Shown here: positions 30,261-39,432 of the stretch, piece by piece
Layout of the letters: every line of letters begins with the position of its first letter
Position numbering within the stretch: the stretch's first letter is position 1
Source: Acidisoma sp. L85
GTDB taxonomy: Bacteria; Pseudomonadota; Alphaproteobacteria; Acetobacterales; Acetobacteraceae
Length of the DNA: 64,000 bases
NCBI RefSeq assembly: GCF_009765865.1
Contig: NZ_LMUQ01000061.1
Coordinates: forward strand, 498,098-562,097
Reading direction: 5' to 3'
The notes under the pieces: model-generated
What the model was told of the DNA's origin: nothing
Database searches by the model: none
What the model saw: the letters and a program-made list of their open reading frames with translations, nothing else
Translations under genes and position numbers: made by a program

Positions 30261-31019
30261 ATGCAGATCATATTTCGCTGTGATCCGGCGCTGATCGATC
30301 GCATTCCGCGGCCGGTGCCGGCGCGGGATGCGCTGCCCGATTGGCTGCGCACAATGCCGCGCCACGCCTTCTCCGATCTGCATGGCGAGAACATTCGCAC
30401 GGTCAAGCACTGCCCGCCCTTCGTCGATGCGATGTCCTTGGGCTTCGTGATTCCGCTGCCCTGCGATGTTCATGTCGAGAACGGCCGGCTCTCGTGGAAT
30501 TGGGACATCCCCGCACTGGCCGCACGCACCCATCCCCGCGCGCCGATGAGCTTTCATGCGCCGGCGCAAGTCGACGGCACGCCTTTTCAGCAGCCAGGCC
30601 AGATCATCGTCAAGTTCAACAGTTTCTGGACGGTGGAATTGCCCGAGGGCTGGTCTTTGTTCGCGACACATCCGGTGAACCGCGACGATCTGCCGTTTCG
30701 GCTGTTGAGCGGCCTCGTGGACTCCGACCGGTTCCATGATGTCGGCATCCTCTTCCCCGCCGTCTGGCTCGATGCAGGCTTCTCGGGCGTGCTCCCTAAG
30801 GGCATGCCGGTCGCGCAATGTGTGCCGGTACCGCGCGTGCCGCTCGATCTCACCTACCAGAGTTTCGCGCCCGATGAGACCAAGCGCTATGACGAGACCG
30901 CGCAAACACTCCTCAGCGGCCCTGGACATTATCGAAAGACTTTCCGTGCCGCCCGCTCAGGAGCCGATAGCGCCACGGCGGAGGAGGTCGCGCCTCAAAA
31001 CGGAAGGGTCGAGCCATAG
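30261..31019 (+). CDS. Hypothetical protein, DUF6065-like
   Basis: A 252-residue soluble protein without signal peptide or membrane segment. The N-terminus MQIIFRCDPALIDRIPRPVPARDALPDWLRTMP and the stretch TVKHCPPFVDAMSLGFVIPLPCDV resemble the uncharacterised DUF6065 family, from memory. Several conserved-looking aromatic positions follow (LSWNWDIP, KFNSFWTVELPEGWSLFATHP). Its function is unknown. The last 63 bases overlap the 3' end of a TPR gene on the other strand, a convergent arrangement. The ribosome binding site is weak. Confidence 0.7.
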   Translation: MQIIFRCDPALIDRIPRPVPARDALPDWLRTMPRHAFSDLHGENIRTVKHCPPFVDAMSLGFVIPLPCDVHVENGRLSWNWDIPALAARTHPRAPMSFHAPAQVDGTPFQQPGQIIVKFNSFWTVELPEGWSLFATHPVNRDDLPFRLLSGLVDSDRFHDVGILFPAVWLDAGFSGVLPKGMPVAQCVPVPRVPLDLTYQSFAPDETKRYDETAQTLLSGPGHYRKTFRAARSGADSATAEEVAPQNGRVEP

Positions 31020-31568
31020 GGCGCCGGTCCGCCCGGAAGCAAGTGCCTGAGCGATCCGCCCGAAGCTATCCGGCCGCAGCCGCAATGCCACGCCATAGGC
31101 ATCCAGTGCCGCCTCCAGCTTCCCCGCCTCCTGCAACGCGATGCCGAGGTTGAGCGCCGCTTCGTGGAAATCCGGGCGCTGCCTGAGTGCTTCGGCATAG
31201 GCCTCGGCAGCCTCCGCATGCTCACCCTTATCCTGGCGCGAAAGGGCGAGGCTATACCACGCAGCGGCCAACCCCGGATCGAGCGCAACGGCCTTGACGA
31301 AAGCCGCGAGCGCCGCGTCTCCCCGGCCCAACTCCACCAGCACCTGTCCTAGGCGATGCGCTCCGGGCGCTGAACTCTGCGCTGCCCGGCCGAGCGACGC
31401 CAGCGCGGCGTTGGTTTGTCCGGACTGATGCAACACCTCGCCGAGGGCTAGCCAGCCTTCGGCGTAGGCGGGAAAGCGTTCCAGTTCGGGAAGCAATGCC
31501 GCAACGCTGGGGTCGCGCGCTTGCAGCAGCGCAACGGCGCGGCGAAACAGATCCGCGGCGCGTGTCAC
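30957..31568 (-). CDS. Tetratricopeptide-repeat protein
   Basis: A 203-residue protein built mainly of TPR units, seen as repeats of the pattern A..W..LG....GR...A...F.KA..LDP (about residues 34-65, 68-100, 101-135, 136-170). TPRs are helical scaffolds for protein binding. There is no signal peptide, enzyme domain or membrane segment, so the partner is unknown. It ends inside the 3' end of the DUF6065-like gene on the plus strand. Many relatives are glycosyltransferase- or sulfotransferase-fused TPR proteins, but this one is TPR only. Confidence 0.8.
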   Translation of the reverse strand: MTRAADLFRRAVALLQARDPSVAALLPELERFPAYAEGWLALGEVLHQSGQTNAALASLGRAAQSSAPGAHRLGQVLVELGRGDAALAAFVKAVALDPGLAAAWYSLALSRQDKGEHAEAAEAYAEALRQRPDFHEAALNLGIALQEAGKLEAALDAYGVALRLRPDSFGRIAQALASGRTGALWLDPSVLRRDLLRRGAIGS

Positions 31569-31674
31569 CGGCGCGGGAGGTTGGTGGTATCAAGCATGTG
31601 CAGCGAACTAACAGATCCAACACCCGCGCGACACGCTTGTAGGGTTGCATGGTTGCAATCTTCCCTTCCCGAGA

Positions 31675-31747
31675 GGGTGAGGCCGGGTTGGGTTCGCTCG
31701 GGCGGCGAAGCGTGCCCGTGGCTGCCGACCCCCAACCCCACCCTCAC
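31675..31747. repeat. Imperfect inverted repeat
   Basis: GGGTGAGGCCGGGTTGGG (31675-31692) is imperfectly complementary to CCCAACCCCACCCTCAC (31731-31747). It lies between the TPR gene and manganese catalase. A similar GGGTGGG/CCCACCC palindrome is found at 58306-58391, so these may be members of a second intergenic repeat type. Confidence 0.5.
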
Positions 31748-31770
31748 AGTTGAGGGGCTACACGTCTCGC

Positions 31771-32685
31771 CTATCGGCTTTTCTTGTAAAGCTTGCTTGC
31801 GATGTCAAAGATTTCCTCAGGCGCGTAATCCGGTGCGAAGGCGCCGTAATTGCCCAGCAACTCGGGGATCTTGCCGCCCTCTGGATGTCCTTCGACAACC
31901 TCGAGGTTGCCCGGCGGATCGCCCGGCAGTGCCACTTCGTCGTTCGACCAGATGCCCGACATTTCCTTGTAGTCATTGGGGCTGAAGCGGTACAGCCTCC
32001 GGTGGCTGCCCTCGTTGAGGTATTTCTGACACTCCGGCACGCGATCGAGGTTGATGTTCGGCGTCGGCAGCATCTTCTCGATCTCGACGCCCGTCAGCTT
32101 CTTCAGCGCCAGCGCATAGGCATGCGCGTGCACGGATCCGCGCACGAGCAGATAGCCGCAAACCTCGCGCCCCGTCGGCTCCGTCATCGTCTCATACACG
32201 CGCAGCTTGTGGATACGGGCGCCGCATTCGAGATGGAAGTTGTGCAGCAGGTCGATGATCAGATTGCCGGTTGTGGTTACCATGTCCATGTTCCAGGACG
32301 CGGCGTTGCTGTTCATCGGCAGAGCGCCGCCGCCATTGCTGAGAAAGCTCCCAGCGAGGCGAATGCCCTGCATCTCATTGAACGGCGCTTCCGAAACATC
32401 GACATCCGGTGTCGGATCGCCCGGCCCACAATTCAGCATGGAGATGCCGGTGCTTACCAGCTCGACATGCCCGAGTTCCTCGGCGAAGATGCTTGATACT
32501 AAACTATAGAATGGTTTCAACTTCGTCTTATTGCGAAAGTTGAAGCTCTGAAACATGTAGTTGCCGAGCGTGGACATCTCGCCGTACTTGCCGCCGAGGA
32601 GTTCCTGCAGTGCCGCCGCCGCGTTGGGGTCCGGCTTCTTCGGTTCCGGCAAGGCGGCCTGAAGCTTGTCGATCCGCATGAACAT
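31771..32685 (-). CDS. Manganese catalase
   Basis: Non-haem catalase that breaks down hydrogen peroxide with a di-manganese centre in a ferritin-like four-helix bundle. Metal-ligand segments are FAEELGHVE (about residues 68-76) and, later, NFHLECGARIHK and RGSVHAHAYALAL. 304 residues, close to the family norm. ATG 32685 has GAGGAA 8 bases upstream. It is divergent from the FAD/NAD(P)-binding gene across a 211-bp gap that should hold both promoters. A haem catalase lies at 62.5-64 kb, so the cell has two unrelated catalases. Confidence 0.93.
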   Translation of the reverse strand: MFMRIDKLQAALPEPKKPDPNAAAALQELLGGKYGEMSTLGNYMFQSFNFRNKTKLKPFYSLVSSIFAEELGHVELVSTGISMLNCGPGDPTPDVDVSEAPFNEMQGIRLAGSFLSNGGGALPMNSNAASWNMDMVTTTGNLIIDLLHNFHLECGARIHKLRVYETMTEPTGREVCGYLLVRGSVHAHAYALALKKLTGVEIEKMLPTPNINLDRVPECQKYLNEGSHRRLYRFSPNDYKEMSGIWSNDEVALPGDPPGNLEVVEGHPEGGKIPELLGNYGAFAPDYAPEEIFDIASKLYKKSR

Positions 32686-32896
32686 GGCGTGTATTCCTCG
32701 TGATGGTGTAACCGGGCGCTACATGGCCCGATGCCTTGGCCGTAACAGGACACTTTGCCGCTGCTGCTAAGACTGTGATCAGACGGCAGGGCACACCGAG
32801 CCAGCTACCCCGATCGATCGCCCGGACAGGCGAGGTCGACACACGAGAGGCGATGGTAAATTATCGCCCCCGAGAACCACGATGTTGGGACGCTAT

Positions 32897-34318
32897 ATGA
32901 GTACGACTAGGATTGCTGTCATAGGGGCCGGGTTCAGCGGCACGCTGCTGACGCTGCACCTGCTGCGGCAGTGTCCAACCGCTGAAATCGTGTTGATCGA
33001 GCGCAATCCGCAATTCGGCCGGGGCCAGGCCTATGCGACCGGCAATGCCAATCACCTCCTCAACGTGCCGGCCGGGCGGATGAGCGCCTTTCGCGATCGC
33101 CCGAATAACTTCCTCGAATGGCTACAAAGCACGCCGCATCCCGAGCTTGGCGAGGCACCCACCGCCGGCAGCTTCGTGCCGCGCCTGCTTTTTGGCCGCT
33201 ATATCCGCCACCTGCTCAAGGAGCAGATTCGGCACGCCGACAAGGATGGCCGGCTGGAGCTGGTGCGCGGCGACGTGCTGCGAATGGATGCCAGCGATAG
33301 CCGCCTTGCTCTCGAGCTCGACCGGGACCGCCGAACCGTCGCCGATGCAACCGTGCTCGCGGTTGGCAATTTTCCGCCCGAGCCGCCGCCTGTGGCCGAC
33401 CCCGGTTTCTATGATAGCGCCCTCTATCGCGCCGATCCTTGGGCGCCGGATGCGCTCACCGACCTCGACCCCGAGGCGCCGGTGCTGCTCATCGGCACCG
33501 GCCTTACCATGATCGACACCGTCGTTTCCCTGCTCGATCAGGGCCATACCGGGCCGATCCACGCCCTTTCCCGCCGCGGCCTGCTGCCGCATCGGCACAA
33601 TGGCAGCGGCCAGCCACCACGGAACGAACCGTCATCCTACCCCACCGTTCTAAGCGACCTCGTACGCCTCATGCGGCGGGAGATCACGCGCATGACTGGG
33701 CTGGGCGGCACCTGGCATCCGGTGATCGACGCTCTTCGCCCCATCACGACAGAGCTGTGGCAGACCGCCTCGGCCGAGGACAAGGCGCGCTTCGTGCGGC
33801 ACCTGCGCCCCTGGTGGGATATCCACCGTCACCGCATCGCGGCGGATGTCTCCGACCGCATCGAGGCGGCACGGGAACGCGGTCAGCTCACGAAATGCGC
33901 GGGCCGTATCCGCGAGTACCGGGAGACGCCGGGGGGCGTCGAGGTCACGTTCCAGCCGCGCGGCACATCCTCGCTGGCCTCCTTCCAGGTCGCGCGGGTG
34001 GTGAACTGCTCCGGGCCGTCCTGCGACTACGACCGCATCACGCATCCTCTGATTCGCAACCTGCTGGCCGAGGGGCTCGTGCGCCCCGACCCGCTGCGCC
34101 TCGGCCTGGATGTCACGACGACCTGCGCCGTGCGGGACCGGCAGGGCGCGATCTCCCGCCGCGTCTTCGCGGTCGGGCCGGTGACCAGGGGCGCCTTCTG
34201 GGAAATGACCGCGGTGCCCGACATCCGGCGGCAAACAGAACTGCTGGCGGAACATCTCGGCAATATGACCGCACGCAAGGCCTTCGCATTGCCCGCCCTT
34301 GCCAGCCACAAACCGTGA
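32897..34318 (+). CDS. FAD/NAD(P)-binding protein (PF13454-like)
   Basis: A flavoprotein-like protein with an N-terminal dinucleotide-binding motif AVIGAGFSGTLLTLHLL, followed by FGRGQAYATGNANHLLNVPAGRMSAF, typical of the FAD-NAD(P)-binding family PF13454. A second nucleotide site may be VLLIGTGLTMIDTVVSLLDQG. Known relatives are uncharacterised or amino-acid/urate hydroxylases; the substrate here is unknown. I chose ATG 32897 because GGGA lies 6 bases upstream; an ATG at 32882 is possible. 473 residues. The AceE-like gene follows after about 200 bp on the same strand. Confidence 0.85.
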   Translation: MSTTRIAVIGAGFSGTLLTLHLLRQCPTAEIVLIERNPQFGRGQAYATGNANHLLNVPAGRMSAFRDRPNNFLEWLQSTPHPELGEAPTAGSFVPRLLFGRYIRHLLKEQIRHADKDGRLELVRGDVLRMDASDSRLALELDRDRRTVADATVLAVGNFPPEPPPVADPGFYDSALYRADPWAPDALTDLDPEAPVLLIGTGLTMIDTVVSLLDQGHTGPIHALSRRGLLPHRHNGSGQPPRNEPSSYPTVLSDLVRLMRREITRMTGLGGTWHPVIDALRPITTELWQTASAEDKARFVRHLRPWWDIHRHRIAADVSDRIEAARERGQLTKCAGRIREYRETPGGVEVTFQPRGTSSLASFQVARVVNCSGPSCDYDRITHPLIRNLLAEGLVRPDPLRLGLDVTTTCAVRDRQGAISRRVFAVGPVTRGAFWEMTAVPDIRRQTELLAEHLGNMTARKAFALPALASHKP

Positions 34319-34517
34319 TGACGGTTGCCGCCCCTCTGACCTAGCGAGGCAGGGCACGCCATGTCCTGCTTTCCCAGTCGAATTCCAAGCGCCGTCGTGG
34401 CAGGCTGAGCGCCGAAGCGGACCGCCGGCCGCGTGCTGGCCGCCCTCGGGGATTAACTCCCCGCGGATCGGACCTCAGACCCAGGCCAGGCCCCCGATCC
34501 GTGCTGGAGTCTGAGCC

Positions 34518-36926
34518 ATGACCACCGACCGCATCGCCACCCTCGCCGCCCTGGAACGCAAGGTCCTCTGGCTCGCGACCTGGATGATCCACAATGCCAA
34601 CCACCTGCGGCCCAGCGCGGACGGGCTGAAGGTCGGCGGCCATCAAGCCTCCTCGGCCTCGATCGCCACCATCATGACGGCGCTCTATTTCTCGGTGCTG
34701 GGGCCGGAGGACCGAGTCGCGGTCAAGCCGCATGCCAGCCCGATCTTCCACGCGATCCAGTACCTGTTTGGGCAGCAAACCCTGGAGAAGCTCCAGAATT
34801 TCCGCGGCTACAAGGGCGCGCAATCCTATCCGTCGCGCACCAAGGACGTGGATGACGTCGATTTCTCGACCGGCTCGGTGGGGCTCGGTGTCGCCCAGAC
34901 GCTCTTCGCCTCGCTGGTGCAGGACTATGTCCGCGCCAAGGGCTGGGGCCTAGACCGTCCGCAGGGCCGCATGGTCGCGCTCATCGGCGATGCCGAGATG
35001 GACGAGGGCAATATCTTCGAGGCCCTGCTGGAGGGCTGGAAGCACGGCCTTCGCCGCACCTGGTGGGTGGTCGATTACAACCGCCAGAGCCTGGACGCCG
35101 TGGTGCGCGAGGGGCTGTGGGCGAAGTTCGAGTCGATGTTCCGCAATTTCGGCTGGGATGTGGTGGTGCTGCGCCATGGGCGGCTGCAGCAGACCGCCTT
35201 CGCGGAGCCCGGTGGCGAGCGGCTCCGCGACTGGATCGAGGCTTGTCCCAACCAGCTTTACTCCGCGCTGACCTTCCAGGGCGGTGCCGCCTGGCGCAAG
35301 CGCCTGCTCGACGAGCTGGGCGACCAGGGGCCGACCTCCGCCCTCATCGAGCGCCGGTCCGACGATGAGCTGGCGCAGCTCATGGGCAATCTCGGGGGCC
35401 ACGACCTGCCCTCGCTGCTCGACGCTTTCGAGGCAGCCAAGACGCATGACCGCCCGGTCTGCTTCATCGCCTATACGATCAAGGGCTTCGGCCTGCCGCT
35501 GGCCGGACACAAGGACAACCACGCCGGGCTTATGACGGCGCCGCAGGTCGAGATCATGCGCAACGCCATGCGGGTGCGTGAGGGCCATGAATGGGAGGCA
35601 TTCGAGGGTCTCTCGCTCCCCGCCGAGGATCTGCGCGCCTTCATCGACGCCGCGCCCTTCATCCAGCAGGGCCGCCGCCGTTACGAGGCGCCCTTGGTCG
35701 AGGTGCCGGAGGCGCTGGCCGTGCCGCAGCAACCCGTCATGTCGACGCAGCACGGCTTCGGCCTGCTCATGCACGAGATCTCGAAGGGCACGACGGATCT
35801 CGCGCGACGGATCGTCACCACCTCGCCGGACGTCACGGTCTCCACGAATCTCGGCGCCTGGGTAAACCGTCGCGGCCTCTTCGCGCGAGAGGAGATGGTG
35901 GATCTGTTCCGCAAGGAGCGCATCCCCTCGACCTTCAACTGGCATTTCTCACCGCAGGGTCAGCATCTTGAACTCGGCATCGCCGAGATGAACCTCTTCA
36001 TCATGCTGTCGGCCCTCGGCCTGTCGCATTCGCTCTTTGGCGAGCGGCTGCTGCCAGTCGGCACGCTCTATGATCCCTTCATCGAGCGCGGGCTCGATGC
36101 GCTGAATTACGCCTGCTACCAGGATGCGCGCTTCATCATCGTGGCCACGCCTTCCGGCATCACGCTCGCCGGCGAGGGTGGCGCGCATCAGTCGATCGCG
36201 ACGCCGCTGATCGGCATGGCGCAGGATGGGCTGGCCAGTTTCGAGCCGGCATTCGTCGATGAGCTGGCGCTGATCCTGCGCTGGGCCTTCGACTATATCC
36301 AGCGCCCGGCGGATGCGGCGCCTGACGCCTTGGCGGGTTTGCGGGACGAAAGCGGCGGCTCGGTCTATTTGCGGCTCTCCACACGCGGCATCGCGCAGCC
36401 ACAACGGCAATTGGCCCCCGAGACTGCGCGGGACGTGATTGACGGCGCTTACTGGATGCGCCGACCTGGCCCGAATGCCGAGGTCGTCGTCGCCTATACC
36501 GGCGCGGTGGCGCCCGAGGCTCTGGCGGCGGTTGGGCTGATCGGCGAGGACCGTCGCGATGTCGGACTCCTCGCGATCACCTCTGCCGATCGGCTGCATG
36601 CCGGGTGGACGGCGGCGCAGCGCGCCCGCGAGAACGGGTTGCCTGGCGCGCGAAGCCATATCGAGCGGCTACTAGCGGATGTGCCGCAGCGTTGCGGCCT
36701 GGTGACGGTGCTTGACGGCCACCCGGCGACGCTCGCCTGGCTCGGCGCCGTGGGGGGCCATCGCACCCGCGCGCTCGGGGTCGAGAAGTTCGGGCAGACG
36801 GGGACGCTGGCGGATCTCTACCGCCATGCCGGGATCGACGCCCAGGCAATAGCCGCCGCCGCCCAGGCCATCGCACCCGGCCGCCCGATCCGGCATCTGG
36901 CGGCGGTATCGTTTACGGCGGCTTAG
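34518..36926 (+). CDS. AceE-like thiamine-diphosphate enzyme (pyruvate dehydrogenase E1 / transketolase family)
   Basis: An 802-residue homodimeric-E1-like protein. The thiamine-diphosphate motif is GDAEMDEGNIFEAL (157-170) with DYN at 186-188 in place of the usual NN. Other AceE-type features are KVGGHQASSASIATIMTALYF (38-58), PHASPIFHAIQYLFG and, in the second half, FSPQGQHLELGIAEMNLF. It is shorter than E. coli AceE (about 890). No E2 or E3 gene is near, so it may not serve a classic pyruvate dehydrogenase complex; a stand-alone 2-oxo-acid or ketose activity is possible. The gap 34319-34517 upstream shows only a small CGGGGA/TCCCCG hairpin. Confidence 0.85.
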   Translation: MTTDRIATLAALERKVLWLATWMIHNANHLRPSADGLKVGGHQASSASIATIMTALYFSVLGPEDRVAVKPHASPIFHAIQYLFGQQTLEKLQNFRGYKGAQSYPSRTKDVDDVDFSTGSVGLGVAQTLFASLVQDYVRAKGWGLDRPQGRMVALIGDAEMDEGNIFEALLEGWKHGLRRTWWVVDYNRQSLDAVVREGLWAKFESMFRNFGWDVVVLRHGRLQQTAFAEPGGERLRDWIEACPNQLYSALTFQGGAAWRKRLLDELGDQGPTSALIERRSDDELAQLMGNLGGHDLPSLLDAFEAAKTHDRPVCFIAYTIKGFGLPLAGHKDNHAGLMTAPQVEIMRNAMRVREGHEWEAFEGLSLPAEDLRAFIDAAPFIQQGRRRYEAPLVEVPEALAVPQQPVMSTQHGFGLLMHEISKGTTDLARRIVTTSPDVTVSTNLGAWVNRRGLFAREEMVDLFRKERIPSTFNWHFSPQGQHLELGIAEMNLFIMLSALGLSHSLFGERLLPVGTLYDPFIERGLDALNYACYQDARFIIVATPSGITLAGEGGAHQSIATPLIGMAQDGLASFEPAFVDELALILRWAFDYIQRPADAAPDALAGLRDESGGSVYLRLSTRGIAQPQRQLAPETARDVIDGAYWMRRPGPNAEVVVAYTGAVAPEALAAVGLIGEDRRDVGLLAITSADRLHAGWTAAQRARENGLPGARSHIERLLADVPQRCGLVTVLDGHPATLAWLGAVGGHRTRALGVEKFGQTGTLADLYRHAGIDAQAIAAAAQAIAPGRPIRHLAAVSFTAA

Positions 36927-36991
36927 GGCGGAGTTGCAGGCGGCCTGTTATGCTGGCCGACAAAGAGACTGCCCGATTCGGCGAGTATTTC

Positions 36992-37077
36992 GTCATGCTC
37001 GGCGAAGGCCGAGCATCCAGGCCTTGCCTTCACTCCGCGAGCAAAGGCGTGGATCTTCGGCCTTCTCCGAAGATGAC
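36992..37077. repeat. Dispersed palindrome, paired stem-loops (variant stems)
   Basis: The first stem-loop is GTCATGCTCGG-CGAAGG-CCGAGCATCC. The second, in reverse, is GGATCTTCGG-CCTTCT-CCGAAGATGAC. Both keep the family frame, but the stem bases differ from other copies and remain complementary. It lies between the AceE-like gene and maiA, which converge here. Confidence 0.8.
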
Positions 37078-37110
37078 GTTGCTACTGCCGCAGCGTCGCC
37101 AACTCCCGCC

Positions 37111-37770
37111 CTAGCTCGGTGCGCCCACCTGCGCCATCGGATCGGCCTTCGCGAAAGCTGGGATTTCCGCACAGCGAGCGGAGATCCGGTTCACCGTCGG
37201 GATGTCTGGCACCTCGACCTTGAAGACCCTGGCGACGGCAGTGACGCTCGCGAGGCAGATATCCGCGAGCGTCGGCGTATCGCCATGGCAGAAGACGCCG
37301 GTGGCCGACTCCTTGCTGAGACGCGCCTCCATCGCCTGAAAGCCACGCGTGAACCAGTTCACCTGCCATGCGCGCCAAGCGGCATCGTCGAAACCACCAG
37401 AGGCCGTCAAATACTTCTTCACGCGCGGCACGATCAGCGGATGCGTGTCGCTCGCCATCAAGGCCGCGAGCGATCGCACCCGCGCCCGGCCATGGGGATC
37501 ACTTGGGAACAGCGGCGGCGACGGAAAGCGCTCGTCCAGAAACTCCAGGATCGCCACGGATTGCGTAAGCGGCGGATATCCCGGCTCGATCAAAGCCGGA
37601 ATCGCGCCTTGCGGATTGATCGCGAGGAAGTCGGCGCTGAGTTGTTCCCCAGCATCGAGGTCGATCAGGATTTCTCGCGCCGTGAGTCCCTTGAAGTTCA
37701 GCGCGACGCGCACACGAAAGGTCGCTGACGAACGCCAGAAAGCATAGAGTTCGAAGGCTGGCTCTGCCAT
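37111..37770 (-). CDS. maiA: Maleylacetoacetate isomerase / zeta-class glutathione S-transferase
   Basis: A glutathione-dependent isomerase that turns maleylacetoacetate into fumarylacetoacetate in tyrosine breakdown. The zeta-class motif is present in altered form as FWRSSATFRVRVALNFKG (11-28), where the second Ser of the usual SSCSWRVRIAL is replaced by Ala. NPQGAIPALIEPG and LTQSVAILEFLDERFP follow, as expected. 219 residues. ATG 37770 has AGGG about 8 bases upstream. It lies 11 bp after the D-aminopeptidase gene, so they are co-transcribed. Other homogentisate-pathway genes are not in the window. Confidence 0.85.
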   Translation of the reverse strand: MAEPAFELYAFWRSSATFRVRVALNFKGLTAREILIDLDAGEQLSADFLAINPQGAIPALIEPGYPPLTQSVAILEFLDERFPSPPLFPSDPHGRARVRSLAALMASDTHPLIVPRVKKYLTASGGFDDAAWRAWQVNWFTRGFQAMEARLSKESATGVFCHGDTPTLADICLASVTAVARVFKVEVPDIPTVNRISARCAEIPAFAKADPMAQVGAPS

Positions 37771-37781
37771 TTTCTTATCCC

Positions 37782-39350
37782 TCAGTGCCGCCGCTCATAG
37801 CTCACGCCGCGCGCCAGCCAGCAGCCGGCTTCCAGCCCCGCCACCTCGCCTCGCTCATCCCGGCGGAACTTCAGGGTCCAGTCGCCGGGCGGGTGAAAAT
37901 CCAGCGCGCGCGGACAGGGCAGCAGCCAGCGGTCGGGACCAAACGGGGTGAGTTGCAGCATCTCGCCCTCGCCCAGCGCGCCCGAGAAAGCACCGTAAAG
38001 CGCGCCGCCGGACGAGGTGCAGGTGAGAGTCGCATCGAGTTCATCGGAGTGGAACAGGCCCTCGATATCCGGCGAAGCGTCGCCCGTGCACGGTATCAAT
38101 GGCGCGTCGAGATTGTCCGACGGCCGGTTCAGCCAGAGCGTGTCTCCGCGACGATACAGCCGGTTGCCGCCGCCGCGGTAATCGCGCTGCGCGGTCGGCC
38201 ACAGGATGTCGGGCAGCGGCCCATAATGAAATTGCAGGCTGCCGTCATGGACCGGCTCGACCCGAACCGAGAGGCCGCTCGCCGGTTCGATGTAGCGGCC
38301 GGCCCAGCCAGAACCCAGCGAGATCGCGGGCGTCTTCGGCTCCACTTCGCCCAGCGCCGCGCCGAGCAGGTCGAGCGCCGCCGCCTGCGGATCGGCCATG
38401 TGATTAAACAGGACGACGACGGAAACGCGCTCCGCCGGCACATAGAGGCGGAAGCTGCGGAAGCCGCGCAGGCCGCCGGCATGGCAGGTCGCCCGGCGGC
38501 CAAACAACGTCGCGTGGCTCAGCCCGAAGCCATAGAAGGCGGGCGCGCCGTTGCGGAAAACCTGCGGCGCCGAGAGCCGGTTGTAGAGGCCCTGCGGATC
38601 GTCGCGCGTGGCGTCGATGAAGCTCTCCCACGCGATCATGTCGTCCAGGGAGGCGGTGAGCCCGGCGTCGCCGGTCCAATGGATACGATTGACCGCCGGG
38701 CGGAAGCCGAATTCCGCCGATCCCTCATAGCCCAGCGTGCCGCCGGGAACTGTCGTGGTGACGGCGTTCAGCGCCGCATGGGGCATCGCGGCGCGATCGA
38801 AGATGCGATAGCGCAAAAGGTCGGCGAAGGACTGGCTGGTTTGCCGCTCGATAATCTCTGACAGAATGCGAAAATTCTGGTTCACGTATGAATAGGCGGT
38901 GCCCGGCTGGAAATGCAGCGTGCGCGTGCGGCCGATCAGGCGATGCGCATCCTGCGGCCCGAAAACACCCTCCACCGGCGCGCCGCATAGCATCGCGAGC
39001 GCCCAATAGTCCCGCAGCCCGGACTGGTTGTGGCAAAGATCGAGGATGCCGGGCGCCTCCTGCTGCAAATCCGGCATCAGGCGCCGCACTTCGTCATTCA
39101 GCGTGGTGGGCTCGGGGAACAGGTCGAGCAACAGGCCGCAGGTGAACTGCTTGGTGATCGAGCAGATCAGCGACATGGTTTGCGGCGTGAAGGGCAGCCG
39201 CTGCTCGGTATCCGCCCAGCCCCAGGCGTGCCGCACCAGCACCTCGCCATCCCGCAACACGGCGACGGCGCCGCCGGGTCCGGCATAGCGTCTCGGCAGA
39301 GCGCCGACCGCTCTTTCGAGACGGGTAAAGGTCGAGCCGCTATCGGTCAT
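37782..39350 (-). CDS. dap: D-aminopeptidase (S12 family, Dap)
   Basis: Serine peptidase that releases N-terminal D-amino acids such as D-Ala and Gly from peptides. The penicillin-recognising fold is clear: SxxK at Ser64-Lys67 (CSITKQFT), YxN at Tyr155-Asn157 (YSYVNQNF) and HxG at His290-Gly292 (CHAGGLRGF). These positions almost equal those of the Ochrobactrum anthropi enzyme, and the C-terminal beta-barrel domains end in CWLARGVSYE as in that enzyme. 522 residues, full length. It is the first gene of a pair with maiA. A second D-peptide locus lies at 48-58 kb. Confidence 0.93.
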   Translation of the reverse strand: MTDSGSTFTRLERAVGALPRRYAGPGGAVAVLRDGEVLVRHAWGWADTEQRLPFTPQTMSLICSITKQFTCGLLLDLFPEPTTLNDEVRRLMPDLQQEAPGILDLCHNQSGLRDYWALAMLCGAPVEGVFGPQDAHRLIGRTRTLHFQPGTAYSYVNQNFRILSEIIERQTSQSFADLLRYRIFDRAAMPHAALNAVTTTVPGGTLGYEGSAEFGFRPAVNRIHWTGDAGLTASLDDMIAWESFIDATRDDPQGLYNRLSAPQVFRNGAPAFYGFGLSHATLFGRRATCHAGGLRGFRSFRLYVPAERVSVVVLFNHMADPQAAALDLLGAALGEVEPKTPAISLGSGWAGRYIEPASGLSVRVEPVHDGSLQFHYGPLPDILWPTAQRDYRGGGNRLYRRGDTLWLNRPSDNLDAPLIPCTGDASPDIEGLFHSDELDATLTCTSSGGALYGAFSGALGEGEMLQLTPFGPDRWLLPCPRALDFHPPGDWTLKFRRDERGEVAGLEAGCWLARGVSYERRH

Positions 39351-39432
39351 TCAGAAGATCCCGGGCGCTGTGGTGGCACGCCGAGCCTAACCTAGCGGCG
39401 CCGGACGGGGGAGGGGGAGGACTTGGCTCACC

